NCBI GenBank assembly: GCA_037042915.1
Contig: CM073202.1
Location: 2,418,001-2,482,000 of the forward strand
DNA: 64,000 nt
Origin: Auricularia sp. M13
Lineage: Eukaryota; Basidiomycota; Agaricomycetes; Auriculariales; Auriculariaceae
Direction: 5' to 3'
Shown here: one piece after another, positions 1-11,367 of the stretch
Layout: each line of letters opens with the position of its first letter
Numbering within the stretch: the first letter of the stretch is position 1
Made by a program: the position numbers and the translations under genes
The notes under the pieces: model-generated
What the model saw: only the letters and a program-made list of their open reading frames with translations
What the model was told of the DNA's origin: nothing
Database searches by the model: none

Positions 1-318
1 AGGCAAGGCTCTGGCTTGGCGCGGTAGTGGGCCCGCAGCGGCGATGATGGTTCGCAGCGAGTTGTTCGCCCAGTTGCAGAATGTCGCCAGGACAGCATCG
101 TAGTTCGGCGGAGGCAAGGAGGCGGGCGAACTGGGAAGCGTATGCGAGGCGACCAATGCAGGCAGCGCGGGAGAGGAGGCGGAAGCCGTGGAAGGGGCAG
201 CCTGTATACCAGTGGCTGGTGGCTGATCTCGCTTCCGCTTATGCGAGAATGCAGGCAGGGCTCTGAAGACCTCAGTGCGGACGGCAGCCAGGCTCTCGAA
301 ATCGATAGCGTTATGCAT
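1..318 (-). CDS. 5' end of unknown gene, runs off the window
   Basis: On the minus strand an ATG at 318-316 opens a frame that has no stop down to base 1, giving about 106 residues before the window edge. The peptide begins MHNAIDFESLAAVRTEVF, has a basic HKRKRD patch near residue 29, then a Ser/Pro/Ala-rich stretch, then a more ordered segment (NYDAVLATFCNWANNSLRTI). Codon use is GC3-rich like the neighbouring host genes. It is divergent from the MFS transporter, with about 250 bp between the two starts. I do not recognise the family. The start is the first ATG of the open frame, so an upstream exon cannot be excluded. Confidence 0.5.
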   Translation of the reverse strand, partial: MHNAIDFESLAAVRTEVFRALPAFSHKRKRDQPPATGIQAAPSTASASSPALPALVASHTLPSSPASLPPPNYDAVLATFCNWANNSLRTIIAAAGPLPRQARALP

Positions 319-571
319 CGTGCAGCATCGGGGTAAGTGACGAGGGAAGCTACTTTTATAACGATCAAGAGCCTGAGACAGTCTGTCTCAGATCGCGGCC
401 AAAATGTAGATCGCTCATGCATGTATCCAGTGCATAAGGATGTAATGTGTAATGGGATGCAATGCGCAATGGGCGACCCGTGTTGTCGGCGTGGTTATCC
501 GGCAGATATGCGCGTGGCTGGAATGATGCCGTCGTGTTGCGCGGACGCCCGCTCCTTGCCCTCCTTCCGCC
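319..571. promoter_or_regulatory. divergent intergenic region
   Basis: About 250 bp separate the unknown minus-strand gene from the MFS transporter and must hold both promoters. A TTTTATAA stretch near 353-360 could act as a TATA-like element. No other motif is convincing. This is inferred from gene layout only. Confidence 0.3.
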
Positions 572-3274
572 ATGGCACTATATTCGGACGACGCTGCAGC
601 CGGCGTCGTCGACGTCCACAGCGGGCCGTCGTCGCCCCGCGAGATCATAGAGTACGAATCGACCGGCCTCTTATCGCTGCCCGAAGACGACCGCGCGCCG
701 TCCGAGAACACGCCATTGCTCGCGTCCGGCGACGACGATAAGAACGCGCGGCCTGCGAGCTGGCTGGCTCGTTTGCGGAAACCGTCGTCGGCATGGTGCG
801 TGCGCTGCCGCTGCCGCTGCCGCTTGCGGGCTCGTGTGCTGACCTGGCTGGCACAGGGTCGCCATACTGGCCGTGTGCGGCTCGTTATCGGTGCGCATTC
901 ATTGGCGCTGCTGCTTCCCCTGGCTAATGTGCAGTACAATAGCGGTCGATGGTGCTCGCGCCGCGCGTGGAGGTCTACACGACGATTGCCTGTCGGGCGC
1001 TTGTGCCTGTGCACCACACAAACTCGGGCTTGGAAACCCCAACGCTGCCCGTCCCGCTGTCCTATCCCTTGCAATCGAAGGCCAGCGCGTTTGGCACCCT
1101 GCTTGGGCTGGCCGACCCGACGCTGCAACTGCAGCTGCCGCATGTGGCTGTCGCGTTCAACGCCACCGACGACGATGAGGACGACGAGCCCGTGACGACG
1201 CTGCCGGGCAAGGAGTGTCTCGAGAACCCTCGTGTGCTTGCTGGTGCTGCCAAGATACAAACTCGTGCGTGCATCCTCGCCTGGCGCTCGACTCGCTGTG
1301 AACTGACTCATCCATCGCCCGCCTCCTCCGTAACGTAACTCTGTGATGTCGTGTGACCGCCACCGCCCGCCACGGTGCGCCCCGCATGCAGTCATGACCA
1401 TCACCATGGGCATTATGTCGTCCATTACCGGCGGCTCCTGGGGCCAGTTTGGCGACCGCCACGGCCGCCGCAAAGTCATCTTCTCTCGTCGTTTGGCCTG
1501 ATGTTTGTGTGCGTACCGACTCCGCCGCCACCTAAATGGCTCCGCTCTCCATTGGCTGATATGTTTTGCGCAGTGATGTTGTCTTCGTCCTCGTGTCGCG
1601 CCCGCACTCCATATTCAGTGGACACGGGCACAAGTTCCTGCTCGTCGCGCCATTTGTCGAAGGTCTCTTGGGCGGATGGACGACCTTCCAGGCTGCCACT
1701 AACGCGTATGTGACCGCGTTCTGCAGTCACTAGCAATCGCTCACTCACTTCGGTGGTTATCAGATACATATCAGATTGCACTGACCATGGATCCAGGTGC
1801 GGCTTCGAACCCGTTTCTCTTCTCAAATGTAAAGCTAATTGCCAAACAGAGCGAGGATATTCTCGCGTGTGACGGGCATATTCTACATCGGCTTCGCACT
1901 TGGGCCTCTGCTGGGAAACCTCTACGTGAAGCTGCACCCGTCCCACACGACCGACCGCGTTTTCTACCTCTCCATCTGCCTCGCGCTCGTGAACCTGGCC
2001 ATTCTTCTGCTTCTTGTCCCCGAGAGCGTCCCGCCGGAGGAGCGCGCGCGTAGGAAGGAACAGCGGCAGGCGGCCAAGGAGCAGGCGCGCGGCCAGGGAT
2101 TCTTCAGGTCCCTGTGGAAGTCCATCGCGTCGTTCTTCAGCCCGCTCGGCTTGTTCGTGCCCAAAGCGCGCGGGGGCGAGGTGACGTGGAGCCATTACAA
2201 GGACTGGAACTTGACCTGTTTGGCGATCGCGTTGTTCTGCTATCTGTTGACTGTGGTATGTCGTGTTCACGGCCGGTTTGTGTCTGGTTTCCGTCGTTGA
2301 CGCGTTGTTTTCTTGCCAGGCTCTGTTCCAACTCAAGTATATCTACGCGCAGAAGGTCTACAAGTGGGACGCGCAGCAGCTGAGCACGTACATCTCCATC
2401 ATGGGTTCTGTGCGCGGCATCCACTTGCTGTTTATCCTTCCTGGTGCGTCAGCAGCCTGCGCCCGTATCGCACAGCTTAACTAAATTTTTCGAATGTAGC
2501 AATTTCGGGCTTCTTCAGGCGGAGGTCCCGGCGCAATGTCACTCTGAAGCAGCGCGCCGCCGCGCACACAGACGAGCAGCAGCAGGAATCGCCGGACGGC
2601 CTGCCGATGGACCCCGCGGCGCTCTCGCGCGAGATCCACTTCGATCTGCTCGTGGTCAAGTTCTCGCTCGCGCTGGACTTCACGTCGCACCTGCTCGTGA
2701 GCACGCTCGCGCCGTCCTCGGGCGTCGTCTTCACGGGCATCACGGCGCTCTCGAGCATGGGCGCGGGCTTCCTGCCCGCGACGCACTCGCTCGCGCTGTG
2801 CATCCTGCACGCGTCCGGCGAGGCCGCGGAGGTCGGCAAGCTGTTCGGCGCGCTCTCCGTGCTGCAGGCCACCGGCTCGACCATCCTCGGCCCGACGCTC
2901 TTCGGCGCGCTCTTCCTGCGCACGGCCGCCAGCTGGCCCGGCGCGATCTTCGCGCTCGCCGCCGCGCTCATCTTCGTCGCCGTGTGCGCCGTGTCGGCCG
3001 TGCGCTCGCGCCGGCTACGTCCCGGAGGGCACGCTCGCCGCCGTGCGCGCGCACCGCAGCCACTGGCTCGTCGAGGAGGAGGAGGGCAGGACGCCGCGCC
3101 GCCCGTCCCGTCGCGCCGGCTCGCCGTCCCCGCGCTGACGCAGGAGCAGCGCAGGCGGCAGCGCGAGCGGGGCGCTCGCGGCGGAACAAGGACCTCTCCG
3201 GCTCGTTCGCCGAGCGCTCGCAGCTCGCTGCGGAGCGCGAGCATCAGGCCACCGCGGATGCACACCACGTCTGA
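572..3274 (+). CDS. MFS transporter (multi-exon)
   Basis: This encodes a major facilitator superfamily permease of the plasma or vacuolar membrane; the substrate cannot be told. It starts MALYSDDAAAG with an acidic cytoplasmic tail. Coding is spread over about ten exons joined by short introns. After the first membrane segment comes the loop APRVEVYTTIACRAL, then MGIMSSITGGSWGQFGDRHGRRKV, which contains the MFS motif A (GDRxGRR). Later exons give LVAPFVEGLLGGWTTFQAATNAY, YISDCTDHGSR, RVTGIFYIGFALGPLLG, a charged central loop (about 2040-2190), and C-terminal membrane segments up to about 3005. The family (fungal MFS with Cys-containing loop 1-2) is clear from these motifs. After VRSRR at about 3014 the frame appears to slip: residues YVPEGTLAAVRAHRSH lie in another frame, and an apparently coding tail ending at 3274 lies in a third. 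The exact C-terminus is therefore uncertain. Confidence 0.85.
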
Positions 3275-3866
3275 GGCGTTCGTTCGTGGAGAACTGAACT
3301 GCTGGGAATTGGGTTGGGTTACGGTAGAGTTGAACAGGAGAGAAGAGAAGAGACGCACAACAGGTTTTCGGTCCTACTATTAGTACAACATAGATCGCCA
3401 TCGCCATCGCCATCGCCTCACCATTGCATATGCATGCGCCATCCGTGCTCACGTTTAACATTCATGCTGTCCTTTATCGCCCTGATATAATTTGTACTCT
3501 AACGAACTCGTGCATCTATGGATGAACTGTGCAGTATCTATCATAGTATCAATCACTGGGCAGCGACTCCTAGCATACATAAGCTGTACGAGCCAGTCTG
3601 GCATGCCTTGCTCGCGACCGACAAGACTTTCACGCAATTGACGTTGACGACCAGTACTCAGCTCGCAACAATTTCGCCGCGCGGATTCCGGATGGCTGGC
3701 AAGTACGAGAAGAATAAAACGAAAAAGAGGCGTCAAATTGCTAAAGCATATATGGGATGTATGAGGAAGAGGTCACGGAGCTCGATGGATGGAGGATTGA
3801 CGGGAGCCTTGGCTGAAGGGAGGAAACAAATACAAGGACAACGCAGCACAGTCCCAAACACGCACA
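3275..3866. other. convergent intergenic spacer with (GCCATC)n
   Basis: This spacer lies between the ends of two convergent genes. It holds a short hexamer run of ATCGCC units at about 3394-3417 and otherwise AT-richer sequence. I see no supportable gene; it presumably contains both 3' ends. Confidence 0.5.
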
Positions 3867-5607
3867 TCATTCATCTTCATCCATGGCATCCATCACGTCC
3901 GACTCCTCCGGAACATCCGACTCAATGAAAGCATTCTCGACGGCCTCCTTGGCTGTGGGAGAGATAATCAATGCCATATAACTCGATGGCTTGCGACACA
4001 TACCAGAGGAATCAATGTCGACGTAAAGTACCCAAAAAGTCAGGTCGGCGGGGGTCTTCACCTTAGGCTTGAAGGCGAATTGTCGACCCTTCGGGATGAC
4101 AAAAATAAAGCGTTTGTTGACTGATTGGCGGCGGTTCATGAGCGATTTGAGAATGTTTAGGCCGGCCAGTTTGAGCGAGTGCGTTGCGGCCAGCGTCATC
4201 TGGAAGGCGCACACATCGTCGTCCAGACTACAGTACGCATCAAAGGTGGGGTGGTTGGCAGCCACCGGGATGTAGTAGGTGTTCACCTGGTCGATATCTT
4301 TGGCATGCCGAAATGTTGCAGACCGCAGAGTCGGGACAGTGACCGTCTCTGTGACATCCTGGGCAGGCCGAAGCACGCCGCTGCCCGATTTAATCATCCG
4401 ATGCAGCGGGAAGGACTCAGCGGTGCACATCTTGGAATGACCCCAGGCCTCGTACAGCCAGCCGCCCGAAGAAGGCGTATGAGGGAGCCGCGAGAAGCGG
4501 CGGAGCATATCTGTGTCTCCCGGCTATCCAACTGAGACCATCTGCCGAAGAGGCATCGCATCACCGTCGGATTGGCGATCATATGAACAACTGGGTCGGT
4601 GCCGTATGCACCTGGCGCCATGGGTTTCGTACAAACTGACCTCACAAGTTGATGCGTTTGGTAGGTGGTGGTGATCGCACCCACGAGATTTTTGACATCA
4701 CCCACGGCGAGCGCCTCGACAGCTGACTTTATAGTTTCCTCGGGGTCGGCAGGCGATACCAGGGCTTCCCAAACGGAGCGGATGCTGGGACCGAAGGCAT
4801 TGTATGCCAAACGAATCTCTGTCTCCGACTTCAATCGGGCCATGGACTGGAGGCTGTCTCACAAAATCAGTAATTGCAGAGCGCGCCACGAAACTTGACC
4901 TACACAGTCACGATTTCATCCTCTGGGTGAGGATTCATAACAAAGACTGCTCTACCCAAGTGCTGCTTTGACCATTTGTAGTTGTCTGGCCACGGAGACG
5001 CCGCTTGTACCAGGAAAAAGTAAGAAGATCGTAAAACGACTTCGTTAGGCAGACTGGTAGCGGAGTCTATATCGAGCAGCAACGGGGTGTTGGCGGTGGC
5101 TTCGAACAGTGGTTGCACTTCCATGGGTAAGTCTGAAGCCTTCAGGACACCATTCGGGGTGACGGCGTAGTATTCGTGCCCGTCAAATAGGAAGAAAGGT
5201 GTGCGTTCGGTCATAAAGCGGGCAGCCAGGTACAGTATAAATACTGACTTCCCTGTCACGAGACGCTTAGACGAAACACAAAAGGGCAGAATGCTACTGC
5301 GCACCTATTCCAGGGTCCCCAGAATAACGACCGGCGCGTCTCGTACAGGATCCGAAGAAAGAGTACTGTCCATAGCGCGCAGGTCCTCCTCGTGGCGGCG
5401 ATGAGCAATGATACGGTCGTAAACAAAGTTATATGCGGAGAATACGTGAAGACGACGCTTAGTCTTGAGGAGGCGGCTGGAACGGACCAGGTCTATCTTC
5501 TGCTCCAGTTTGCCCCAGTACCTCTCGTAATTCTGAACCCAGAGGTCGCTCGCAGAGGGCGATCTGAGGCCAGGCCACAAGCTCTTCAAACTGTCGTAAT
5601 CGGCCAT
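3867..5607 (-). pseudogene. crinkler/RHS-type P-loop protein gene, frame-broken
   Basis: The minus-strand gene starts MADYDSLKSLWPGL. Exon 1 (5607-5305) ends in VVILGT; exon 2 (5252-4906) opens with GKSVFILYLAARF, so the two halves form a Walker A P-loop across a 52 bp intron. Exon 3 starts near 4846 (intron 4905-4847). The C-terminal part (NTYYIPVAANHPTFDAYC, LTFWVLYVDID) resembles the basidiomycete proteins annotated as crinkler-like or retrotransposon-hot-spot proteins, typically a P-loop ATPase with a distal nuclease-like domain. That family link is from memory of the motif pattern. Two single-base frame breaks are visible: one inside the P-loop (about 5313-5320) and one near 4500-4530, before SGGWLYEAW. 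Either this is a decaying copy, common for such expanded families, or the assembly has indels. It stops at 3867-3869 with an acidic tail. Confidence 0.6.
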
Positions 5608-5692
5608 GGTGGTTCAGACGAAAGGTGGCGGTCGGCTTACTCCGAACCGGTCGACGCCGTAATTCTCCGCGTTCTCGGAGACTCGAAACCGC

Positions 5693-6120
5693 CACTGCTG
5701 GGAACCATGATTTTTCCGAGCTCATGGAATAGGTCAAATTTTGCAAGGCTTGGAAAACTCTGTTCAAGATTCCACATTTTGCGAAGCCACAACCATTTGG
5801 GCCCTTACTGATGGCAGAAGTTCAAATTTTCCGAAACTCGGAGAAGCCCGCGGGATTTTCCCGGCGACGGACATAACAGGATGTTTGTGTTCGCAAAATT
5901 CCGGCTCAGGCGGCTTTTACGGTTCGCAAAATTCAATGTTGTGCCTGATTCGGACAATCCGGGTCAATTCTCCGAGTTTCGGAAATTTTGAACTTTTGCC
6001 ATCGGTAAGGGCCCAAATGGTTGTGGCTTCGCAAAATGTGGAATCTTGAACAGAGTTTTCCAAGCCTTGCAAAATTTGACCTATTCCATGAGCTCGGAAA
6101 AATCATGGTTCCCAGCAGTG
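5693..6120. mobile_element. CACTA-like MITE, long TIRs
   Basis: The element has near-perfect terminal inverted repeats of about 150 bp: it starts CACTGCTGGGAACC at 5693 and ends GGTTCCCAGCAGTG at 6120. The flanks are CGC at 5690-5692 and CGC at 6121-6123, a 3 bp target duplication. A CACTG terminus with a 3 bp duplication is typical of the CACTA (En/Spm) superfamily. The element is 428 bp, has no coding capacity and is non-autonomous. It sits 85 bp upstream of the broken P-loop gene. Confidence 0.75.
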
Positions 6121-6150
6121 CGCTGTTCGCCGAACGGCGAACGGCGAACA

Positions 6151-6475
6151 CCTTACAGCCTTTGTCATATGATTCTGGACAGCCAGAAAAAAATACAAAG
6201 TCGGATTCGGCCGTGCCGACCAATGCCGACCAGTTCCGGATGCGCCAGGGCACCCCCGAATTGCGCTTTGACGATGTAGATTCTATTGTCAAAGTCAAGG
6301 AGAGCCAGAATGCCGCCTGAAGTCATGACTGGCGGCCTGGTCGAGTGGGAGGGGTGGCGACGGCGTGGACTGTGCGGCGGCGCCGCATCGGAACCGGTCG
6401 GCATCGGTCGGCACGGCCGAATCCGACTTTGTATTTTTTTCTGGCTGTCCAGAATCTTATGACAAGGGCTGTAAG
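6151..6475. mobile_element. second inverted-repeat MITE
   Basis: The left end CCTTACAGCCTTTGTCATA (6151) is matched in inverse by the right end ggctgtaagg (to 6475). The arms are about 90 bp, including the GGCCGTGCCGAC segment. The loop at about 6245-6385 is unique. No clear target duplication was identified, so the superfamily is open. It lies only 30 bp from the CACTA-like MITE, separated by a CGAACGG direct repeat (6130-6149). Confidence 0.6.
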
Positions 6476-7376
6476 GAGGTGAAGCTGAACGACTTAAGGT
6501 GTTATACCTCGACGGTTAAGGTGGTGCATCTCGACGGTTAAGGTGCAGGATGTGAGCGTCTGAAGGTGGTGCACTGCAGCACTTAACGCGCATGGGGAAC
6601 TTGCATTGATTGTATCTACTGCCTTCAGGTTCTAGCGTAGTCAACTTGAGTTGGTCATAAGACCGACCTGTAGTTCACCCACAAATGGCATTAATGCCAT
6701 GTAAATCTCACCTGAACATCCAAAAGTACCAGGCCAAATGATAAAACAATCCCGTCAACAGATGCGCTTTTTGTTTAAGTATTCCCATGAAGGAATACCA
6801 ACCCGATATTCCATTACCATGCAATATCTCATGTGGAATGATTAATACACTGGCTACTTGCCAACAGCTTCAATCAAGATCCGGAGTTAAATTTTCTCTG
6901 TGATCAATGTTCTCACTGTTGATCAAACAACTAGAGCCATGTCGTTTACAGTCATTTCCATGGGCTGCGCCTGCTGAATTCAGCTGCATTTTTCGATCGG
7001 CCGACTGTTTAATCAAATCATATTTTATCAATTAGCATAAAACATGATACCTATAACCTGTCAAGACTGAGCTGTACAGGCAGGTATCAACGCTAGCAGC
7101 TGTTGAACTGCAACAGCTGCCACACTCTTTTGCGGCTGTCAAACCATTGACACTGTCGACAGTTGTCAGCTGCTGTCCAGGAATAGAATTGATGCACCTT
7201 CACATCAAGGATGAATCAAACAATCTCGGCTCTGATTGATCAAATGTACTCTGATCAAACAAATGAAAATGAAAATGCGTGTACAAAATGACCTTCGCAG
7301 GATGGAACCATTGCTCTCTATTTCTGTCGGTGGCATGAAGCGTGAGCAGTGGTAGACTGTCCATGAGCATTAACCA
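6476..7376. other. AT-rich spacer, no gene seen
   Basis: This 0.9 kb stretch is AT-rich with short recurrent words (TGATCAAA, ACGGTTAAGGTG) but no ORF, TIR pair or domain that I can support. It separates the small elements from the first CACCCCAGGCA repeat. Confidence 0.5.
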
Positions 7377-7716
7377 CACCCCAGGCAGTCACCACGGAAC
7401 TTAAAATACATCCGAAGGGGGGTTTCCCAGTATCAGAACAACCCCCCTTAAATTTGTCCGGCAGCCAGGCTGCGTCGGCTGCTGGCGACGTTGACCGGCG
7501 GTGCCGTCGTTTAAGCGGCCACCGCTGCACGCTCGTCGGCCGCCGCCCTCCGCTCATCAGCCATCACAGCCTGCTCACTGGCGGCCGCCCCCTGCTCAAC
7601 GGCGGCCACCAGCGCTTCCGGCAACTCCCGGAGCTGGCGCTACTGGCCTCGGGACCGGTCGGAAAGATCCGAAAATTGATCGTCAGGCTGTCCAATGCTT
7701 CATCGGCCATCATGAT

Positions 7717-10700
7717 CAGTGGTGGCGCGCGTCGGCCGACAGTGTCAGCTCCACCTGGACTGCCGACGCTCGACATGTCTGGCTCTGGCGGGGCTGACAC
7801 CGTCTGACCGTGTCCGACACTTGCGTCATCCCGCGTAGCCTCCAGCTGTGCAATGGCGCATCAGAGGCGCAACCGAGAGGCAACCGACGTGCAAGAATGT
7901 CTTAGAATTTGCCCCAATATATGTGCCATCCCGAACCCCACTTTCTGTGTGTCTGCATCCACCATGTCGACTTCAGTACCGTCTGCAAACAAGAGCGATG
8001 TGTCTGTTCTATGGCAGCACTTCGAACGGAATGGAGAAAAAGCCAACAGTACACACTGGAAGGCTTGGTGCCGCCGCTGCATTCGGGCAGCAGTGGGTAT
8101 GCTTCGCGCTCAGGATGAGGCGGCGGTCCAGGCGGGTATGCCTGATTAGACTGTTCGTTCTGACCAAACACTCAGGTCCATCGGTGCGCATCGCAGTCTA
8201 TCTGCAATCTATTGTTTTAACCCTGTTACACAGCGCATGCGATGGTGCCGCACATCACGGGTCGGCTCACAAACATGCTGAACCACGTCAAACACTGTGC
8301 ACACTATACCGCGGACGAACGGTCCTCACTCGAGCAGCAACGTGCCAGCGAGGAGCATCAGAATTTGGTCTCGCGCTCTCGTGTTGTTCTTGGCAATCTA
8401 ACCAACGTTGTTCCGGCGGCGTCTACTTCTGGATCTCTTTAGCCAGTCTTGGCCTCTGCATCTGACTCTGCGCTGGTGAACTCTGTGGCTACGCATCCGC
8501 CGAAGCGACTCCGCACTGAGACTGGTGCTATTTCCGTGGTACTGCAGCGTACTGATACTGTACCGGACGCTTCCACTGGCCGTGGTATCCAGGAGGAGTT
8601 CAAACGGGATCTCTGTCGTCTATTTGTGGCGTGCAATTTTGCTTGGAAGGCCGTCGCCAACGCCGAATTCAAGGCATTTTTTCGAAAGTACCTGCCGCAC
8701 CTTACGGTCCCGGATCGTCGCACACTGTCAGGCCCTGCATTAAGGGCTGAGATTCTGCAGGTCCAACAACGGATTCGCGCACGGGTCGAGAAGAGTCTGG
8801 CTATGTTTCAATGTGATGGCTGGCGAAACATTGCGCGCATGCCGGTCATCACGTCGATGACGACTGTTGCAAATAAGGTATGCACAATCACTTCGCATGG
8901 CATAATTGCTCTAACACTAAATTCAGGCGTATCTCGTTCGCTCGCACAATGTTTTTGGTCAACCCAAGACCGGCGCCAACTTACTCAGCATCATGCAACA
9001 GGATCTTGCGTATATGGAGGAGCTATATGGTGTCGAGTGCATTGGCGTCTGCACGGATGATGGACCAGACGGCAAGAAGGCTCGGTGACTCCTGTGTGCT
9101 GCTCGTCCTTGGCTGATCGTGACCGTCTGCTGGGCCCATCAGAACAACCTGATCTTTGGCGACCTCGTCCACAACAATCGATGGTTGAAGGATATCTTTG
9201 ACCGCGCGCTTATGGTCATCAAGTGGTTTCTCAACCACAACGACGCTCTTTCCCTGCTTCACGAGGAACAGCGCTTGCTCCCTAGCTTTTAAACATGCCT
9301 TGATGCCGATTCTCCCCATTGTCACATGCTGGACGGGTCAATATGTTGCTGTTGCTCGTCTTTTGCGTCTCAAGGGCCCGCTGCGAACAGTTTGCACTCG
9401 GCATGAGGATCGCCTGCTTCAGTCCGAGAGCCGCAGCGAGACTGCAACACAGCCTGACCATGTGATCAACGAGGTGAATGACATGGCATTCTGGACAGAG
9501 CTTACAAAGTGAGTCATATTGTTGGATTTGGGTGTACGGCAGCTCTGACAACGTGACAGAGCCAAAGAAACAATCGAACCCTTTGCCATCGCCACCAATG
9601 TTCTACAGCAGGCAAACACAGGGCCCCATTGCGTCCTTCTCACGATCGGTAACCTGTACCGCATCTTTGCATCTGCTGAGCGCCAATCGGTCCGCACCGC
9701 TGTGCACCAGAGTCTCGAGCTTCGCTGGAAACGGGCAGACCAGGAGGTTTTTATCCTAGCTGTCTTCTTCAACCCATGGATCCGCGGCACTGCATTCCAG
9801 CAGCGCGTCCTCATGAAGAATGACCTGGCGCGCATGTGCCAGCGCATGTATACACGTCTGTTCCGCCGTGCTCCGTCCAACACCGCCGAGTTCTGGTCAG
9901 CTTGCCTCCGCTACTACGACGGGCGATCTACGAGCAGATTCTCGACTGAGCGCATGGGACTGGATGAGTACCGCAGCTTGGCCATGCAGAACGTGAGTTC
10001 AGTATCTTTGAGCTTCCTAATTTGTTCTAACCAAACTCAGGGCAAAGACGTCGATACTGTGCAGGTCTGGCAGGGCATCCAGTGTGATACCGTTGTTATG
10101 CCCGACGAGATCGCGGACCAGGAGGTCATCCAGCTGGCGATTCGGATCCACAGCGTAATTGCCAACTCAGCGGCATGCGAGCATGGGTTTAGCGTGTTTG
10201 GCATCACGCAGACCAAGGTTAGGAACAGTCTTGACGTGCAATCGACGCACGATATCGTGTACGTGCGGATGGATATCCAAGATCGACACGCTCAGCTCGC
10301 TGCCCGCCCCAATCGTCTCAAACGACACTTCGGTGATGACGGCTCATCCTCGAGCATAGCGTCCGCAACGTCGTCGTCGTCGATAGAGTCGGTCACTTCT
10401 GAAGAGGTGACACAGGCAGCGTCGCAGCTCCTTGACCGCAGCATGTCTGACCCAACGGATGACTGGATCGACCCTGAATGCGACGACGATGGCGACGAAG
10501 AGGACGACGATCCTGCTCCCGAGGCCCCTGGACGGTATCAGAAGATTCGCCTCACAGATCTGTTCATTTATCCGCCACCATCCCCTGTCTCCGCCACCCC
10601 TGAGGGGCAGCAGCCTGCTCATGCGCACCTGTTGGAGTTCTACTGGCATGGAGGCATCAGGCAAGTCGAATTGGACGCTGAAATACACGAGGCGGTGGCC

Positions 10701-11178
10701 GCAGGAGGGGTGTAGGTCCGCAGTAGGACGTCCGCCTTCATTGCCTGCGATCTTCACGGGCATGCTATCCCAGTACTAGAAAACACTCACATATTGGTTT
10801 TAATCATATCCACGTCATATCTGTGTAAAAATTCGGTCTTGTGCTAGATTTCTTCCTATCCCTCCATAATTTTCTTTTCAAACTCAATGCATATTCACTT
10901 GAACTGGCTTGCAGCCTTTTTTCAGTACACACTTTGGCTGAGGATTTGATAATGTGACATTATTATAGCTAAAGAATGCTATATTCCAGTGGAATGGCTG
11001 CTATGTTGCGAGATGCGGACAACAGCGCCACCTTGTGCCAAGCGGAGCCGCGCGACGGAAGCATTTCCGCGGTGGGAAGCGCACCAAGCTGTGGAGCCTG
11101 ATGCTGACGCTGACACTCCGGACTCGCTGACCGTCCGGTCAGTCCGACAGTGTCCGACCCGTGTCAGCGCCACCACTG
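7717..11178 (+). mobile_element. hAT DNA transposon (3.46 kb), inactivated
   Basis: Perfect 12 bp termini CAGTGGTGGCGC (7717) and GCGCCACCACTG (ending 11178) are flanked by the 8 bp target duplication ATCATGAT (7709-7716 and 11179-11186). Subterminal GTCGGACAC-type words recur near both ends. The paralogous repeat at about 15959-15975 reads ATCATGAC then CACCGGCGC without the element and serves as an empty-site control. An 8 bp duplication, CAGTG terminus and the enclosed transposase define hAT. The transposase is broken, so it could move only with help in trans. Confidence 0.93.
7964..10715 (+). pseudogene. hAT transposase with BED finger, nonsense and frameshift
   Basis: Coding starts at MSTSVPSANKSD (7964). 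Exons by splice signals: 7964-8135, 8234-8382, 8443-8877, 8927-9509, 9560-9992 and 10041-10715. The N-terminal exon pair forms a BED-type zinc finger (WQHFERNGEKANSTHWKAWC, then LNHVKHC). The catalytic core follows (FAWKAVANAEF, CTDDGPDGKKA, VTVCWAHQNNLIFGDLVHN). The C-terminus has the hATC dimerisation signature (LAIRIHSVIANSAACEHGFS) and an acidic tail. Two lesions lie in exon 4: an in-frame TGA at 9086-9088 where family logic expects Arg (CGA to TGA), and an extra T at about 9287-9290 that shifts frame before KHALMPILPIVT. The rest is open, so inactivation looks recent. Confidence 0.88.
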
Positions 11179-11367
11179 ATCATGATCACCGGCGCTTAAT
11201 TTATTGTTCGCCGGCCAGCCTGGGGACCGGCGCTTCCTCGGCTGGTCGGAAATGGCCGATACTGGTCGGCAAACACTTTCCTCGTTCGGTGGCGAACGTG
11301 CACACCAGCGCTTAATTTCTGTTCGTCGGCAGGATGGCCACCGGCACTTAATCAGCTTAGCCAGCAG

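Larger units (their letters stand above)
7377..11367 (+). repeat. foldback-family left-arm copy, split by hAT
   Basis: This starts with the family terminus CACCCCAGGCA at 7377. It continues with a GGGGGG/CCCCCC hairpin at about 7418-7447 and a GGCCG-rich module at 7460-7716. The same sequence recurs at 15628 with about 95% identity. The hAT element 7717-11178 interrupts it, after which it resumes at 11187 with ACCGGCGCTTAAT units until the next copy begins at 11368. Only a left arm is present. Confidence 0.7.

Noticed and set aside
415-1479. 354-residue minus-strand open frame
   Set aside because: It lies antisense to MFS transporter exons whose motifs are clear; composition is Arg/Ser-rich shadow sequence.
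8440-8442. TAG as a further nonsense mutation in the hAT transposase
   Set aside because: It is the acceptor end of a plausible 60 bp intron (8383-8442) with a CTAAC branch site, and splicing keeps the frame.
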